The notes beneath the pieces are model-generated. The model made no database searches, was not told the DNA's origin, and saw nothing but the letters and a program-made list of their open reading frames with translations. A DNA stretch of 64,000 nt, taken from contig OX579635.1 in assembly GCA_951230915.1 (NCBI GenBank), positions 28,086,001 to 28,150,000 on the forward strand. The letters run 5' to 3'. Each line of letters starts with the position of its first letter. Position 1 is the stretch's first letter. The position numbers were made by a program, and so were the translations under genes. Shown here one piece after another: positions 60,581-64,000 of this stretch. The stretch comes from Antitrichia curtipendula (Eukaryota; Streptophyta; Bryopsida; Hypnales; Leucodontaceae).

Positions 60581-61792
60581 TGACTTCAAATATGTTAAAA
60601 TTGTGTGAGTGCATTCTTTCATCATTCCTTAGCCTAAATTTAAGACTATTGTACATGTCATATGTGATTTGTTCACTACAAAGACTATAAATTGATGTGT
60701 ACAACCTTAGCCTTTAAACATCGACGAGGACGTTTGACATTTGATGGATGATATAGAATCCTTCTGATGCGGCATAAGTGCAACTATTCATCCTCAGAAT
60801 TTTGTTGTGGAAAGGAAGGACTTCATTGAGTGCTTTTGCATTTTTGTACGCAACCGTACACAAAGGTAACAAAAGGGATGATTTCCACGGTCACCAGTCC
60901 GTCCTTCAAGAGTTAGAGCCCGCAAATCCCACAACTTCTTACACGAGAATCTTTCCAAATGCTTCATGATCATTTGTTTTGAGACTGTAATGTAATGCAT
61001 GGCGGATACTGCTCTAATTGTCAATTCTTCTGGTGATCGCACTTGTTTCTGTCCATTTGTGCGTTTTTGGAGAATTTTTGTTTTAGAATTCGCCATTTGG
61101 TAATGCCATTTTGCTATCCATGTTTTGCTCCAGCGGTGCGTTTCATTTCCTGACTCGCATCCAATTCCGAATACTTTGCAATCAATTCTTTTGAGATTGT
61201 AGCCTGGATACAAATTCTTCTAGTGATCAAGATTTGTTTTTCCGTCGATTTGTGCGTTTCTTTAAGAATTAGGGTTTCTCGGAAGAAGTGTGTTCTGTGG
61301 AAATTCCTGCGATTTTGTTTGTTTTCTCATTTCTTAATTTTTGCCACTGTTTAATTCGACATTCTTTTGCTGTTGCTTTGGATTCGTTTTTTTGAGATTT
61401 GTGCGATTAAATGCGTTTCTATGTATGAGAGATTCGCTGTTCAAATGCAGCGGTTGCAACATGAGAATCTGCAAGCAATGTACATCAGGAATGCAAGCAA
61501 ATTTAACAATGAATCAAGCAATGTGAGCATCATATTTGAACTATAATGAGTATTGATGAGGTTCAGTAACGGATTTTGATTGGACTCCATCGAATGTATT
61601 GATCCAATATTGAAACCAATACTTGGGAATTTCCTGATGAGACGTTGGCACTGCGCGATGCACAGTTTTGAAAATCTGGAGACGTCAGGGTTGTTTCTGG
61701 TTCGCAAGAAGCAGTTGCTGCGAGAAGATTCAATCCTTAGGGTTTTGAATTTCGCTATTTAACACCAGAAGAGAAGATTAGCGGTCGTAACC
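60581..61792 (+). promoter_or_regulatory. Upstream region of the rightmost gene
   Basis: Composition becomes leader-like (T-rich with moderate GC) from about 61200. No protein gene is supported on either strand here. A minus-strand frame at 60794-61213 has no recognisable domain. Confidence 0.35.
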
Positions 61793-63522
61793 ATGCAGAT
61801 CAAAGAAGTGAAACCCGAGGATCGAGTGGAAGGATTCGTCCGTACCTTCGATGTGGCAGATTGGCGAGACCCGGACCTGAATTTGTACCTGACCTTGACA
61901 AGAGCCACGGATGCGGCGCCCCCCGAGGAGGAGAAGCCGCTGTGGGTGGATCCTTACGATGATCCGTATCCTCTGTATCGCAAAGTGCCGCTGGGGCCGC
62001 CCCCTTCTCCCACCATTATGAAACTTCAACATCAGGTCAGCCATCCTTATTCCCCTTGTACTTTGGCAGGATCAGTCACTTGTATTTTTGGTCTTGCTGC
62101 AAGCCTTCAGGGAAGATAATGCGATTACTTACACAGAATTAAATTGAAACTTTGTTACAAATCGTCAGATATTGCAGCATTGCTATCAAAATAACTAGAA
62201 AATTAGGCAATATTATCCAGAATTTAGAGCGTCAAACAAACCTTGGAGCCACCCCAGCTTTGAGTAAATTGAAGAAACCCCCGTTAAGCAAGCCTCTTTA
62301 TATCATAGGGAAATTCATGGAGAAGATTTTCTTTACGATAATTTCGTTTGGTAATCGTAAGGATACTATTGAAACCCTCTATTTCGGTAACCCTCTACAA
62401 CATTACGTCAACCATCCTTTTTCTCATAGCCAATGGAAGGAAGGGAGGTCTCTGTACGATCATTGTGACCATTGGGAGAGTCGTGGGGAAAATTCTCGTA
62501 ATTATATCCTATCTAAAAGTTCCTGAAGTAGACCGTTTTTACTAAAATTCCTGTTTGAAGTTCAAAGTTACATGGCAAAGAGATTGCCAAACCCCACAAT
62601 GAAATCTTGCTGCAAGTTGTTTGTTAGCTCTAAAACCTTTGCAGTAACTTGTTGGTGATCAGGTGGTTAAGGCATTGCCATACAGTGATCCCAGACCGAT
62701 CAAAACCATGGTGCGGGATGTGCTTCGGAGTTTTCGTGAACACCCTCAATATATGAAAATGGGACATGTTCGCGTGTACCAAGAAGCCCTGGCTTGTTTT
62801 CAATTGCGTTGTGCAGTTGTTCAATGGCCTGACAAGTGAGTTTTACAATCATCCTCCACTGACAATTGAAGGTGAGAATTTTGGAGGATTATGAGTTTTG
62901 GTGTTTATGCAGTTCTTTACTAAGTAATTGCACCTAAAGACCACATTTTTAGCATACTTATTATTAGTATGGTCAAGTTTATATTCCATTTTTATTAGCA
63001 AAAATTAATAAGGATTCCAATGCACCAAAGGAGGTATAATTTGGATATCAAATGCAATACTTGTAAGATTTCTAAGTTTCTTGGTATGTTATCCATAGCC
63101 AACAACAACTTTGATGTCATGGTGGTGTACATTCTCAAAATCAGTATGCGTTCATTGGGCAAGATTTAGGCTGTTGTATTTTGGTGCATGTCACAATTAG
63201 GTTCTTCTCCCTTGGCATACCTCCTCAAAGTCTGTTGATTTCCATTAGCCTTGAGTTCCTATTATCCCCTGTTTTTAACATTTCTTTTACAAATGCCCCA
63301 TTGTTGTCTTCAGTATGAAGAGATGGATATCGGTAATGATCCTAGTTAAGAAGATTTTCCTATTTCAGGTTCTCAGTTTGGATCCAAATGTAAAGCTGCC
63401 TTCATTGTTCTACTAGGCATGTTTCAAAGATGAGCGAACTAGAGTATGCAGCCATGGTGGAGCTTGCTGCTAAGCATTTGACTCTCATCAACTGCCCAGC
63501 CCAAGAGACAGTCCAACTACAG
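61793..63522 (+). CDS. Unrecognised conserved-looking plant gene, 5' part
   Basis: I do not recognise the family. Three exons join in phase: 61793-62035 (start ATG in CCATGC context, donor GTCAGC), 62663-62835 (donor GTGAGT) and 63417-63522 (donor GTGCAA). They give 174 residues. The gene continues past the edge; CAG at 63997-63999 could open exon 4 at the last base. The product so far is soluble. Its acidic N-terminal part has VEGFVRTFDVADWRDPDLNL and a Pro-rich DPYDDPYPLYRKVPLG segment. It is followed by a basic, helical-looking part (PYSDPRPIKTMVRDVLRSFR, HVRVYQEALACFQLRCAVVQ). There is no signal peptide or membrane segment. Consistent phasing and complex sequence support a real gene; function is open. 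Confidence 0.7.
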
Positions 63523-64000
63523 GTGCAAGAACTTGAGTTGCGTTGTATAGGTCTTTTTTATGTTGAGTAATAGTACGAATTAGTATCATAGTTGCATGAT
63601 ATTACGCCTATTAACCGAACCTCTCTAACTTGTTGATGAGGAGATATTTAAGGTAGGTACATCCATAATCGCCACTTTCAGCACCGAGCATAGTTCTTTA
63701 TTTTATATAGTCAGTTTTATACCTTTTCGCTCTTGCAATCAAATGAAAGATGAATCCAACGCGCCAAAGAAAGCATTATTTGGATTTTTGTACGCATGAG
63801 TCAATAGATTTTCACGTTTTATTGGTAGATGATCCAAGTCTGGCACTTGAACAATGTTTAAGTAATTTACGTCTTCTTAAGCAATAAGTTTCTATGGTCT
63901 GTGGCGATTATGAATGTCTCTGTCTTACAAAGGGACATCCACATGTACAAGACTACATTAGTGAAATAAGACAACTGATTTACCTTGTTTCGTATGCAGA
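63523..64000 (+). other. Intron 3 of the rightmost gene, reaching the window edge
   Basis: No coding sequence is recognised between the donor at 63523 and the final CAG at 63997-63999. A segment near 63745-63790 resembles one near 63005-63045 in intron 2 (AATCCAAxGCxCCAAAG, then ATTTGGAT), a small repeat shared by the two introns. Confidence 0.4.

Noticed and set aside
60794..61213. 139-codon minus-strand frame
   Set aside because: No recognisable domain, no splice context, and it lies in the upstream region of the rightmost gene.
1..64000. CRISPR arrays, bacterial operons, rRNA genes, canonical tRNA genes and known conserved plant microRNA precursors
   Set aside because: None seen on reading both strands; the window is plant nuclear DNA with spliced genes. 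A proper tRNA and microRNA scan would be more sensitive than reading by eye.

Overview
The window is a nuclear fragment of a land plant. The genes carry short GT-AG spliced exons and encode plant-type families: a group IVa bHLH, a GOLDEN2-LIKE factor, a PMI1/PMIR-type C2 protein, a zinc-finger homeodomain factor, and plant-like APC2 and UEV1. Exons are moderately GC-rich while intergenic DNA is very AT-rich. A bryophyte (moss or liverwort) or another early-diverging land plant fits best. That is an inference from sequence style and from the unusual exon structures of GLK and ZF-HD; I cannot name a species.

Layout. 1-3.0 kb: intergenic DNA with one complete TTAA-flanked repeat and a GC-rich foldback. 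3.1-7.4 kb (+): group IVa bHLH gene, 3 coding exons, with tandem repeats in its leader region and first coding intron. 8.4-10.2 kb: a dense cluster of inverted-repeat (MITE-like) termini. 10.6-13.6 kb: a second TTAA-flanked repeat split by a 2.08 kb PIF/Harbinger-like insertion. 15.8-17.0 kb: two further short elements of the same style. 18.5-20.05 kb (-): intronless GOLDEN2-LIKE gene. 20.5-27.5 kb: gene-poor, with a tRNA-derived SINE-like piece, a foldback and a MITE copy. 28.06-33.01 kb (+): PMI1-like gene, 5 coding exons. 34.4-34.8 kb: MITE with 20-bp terminal inverted repeats. 34.8-38.6 kb: gene-poor. 38.76-46.86 kb (+): APC2, about 15 coding exons. 47.2-50.56 kb (-): ZF-HD factor, 5 coding exons, convergent with APC2. 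50.6-55.3 kb: gene-poor. 55.7-57.57 kb (-): UEV1-type ubiquitin E2 variant, 4 coding exons. 58.8-60.6 kb: another TTAA-flanked repeat and a non-autonomous CACTA element. 61.79 kb to the edge (+): first three exons of an unrecognised gene.

These are independent nuclear genes, not an operon. Two loose themes appear. GLK and PMI1 both serve chloroplasts (biogenesis and light-driven positioning). APC2 and UEV1 both serve ubiquitin signalling. I attach no co-regulation claim to this.

The most distinctive material is the transposon landscape: a dispersed family bounded by TTAA duplications with CCC(C/T)-starting termini, which recalls piggyBac rather than the usual plant DNA transposons. Next is a ZF-HD protein whose dimerisation zinc finger has lost two conserved histidines. 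All coordinates for spliced genes were worked out by hand from splice signals, reading phase and remembered family alignments, without transcript data.
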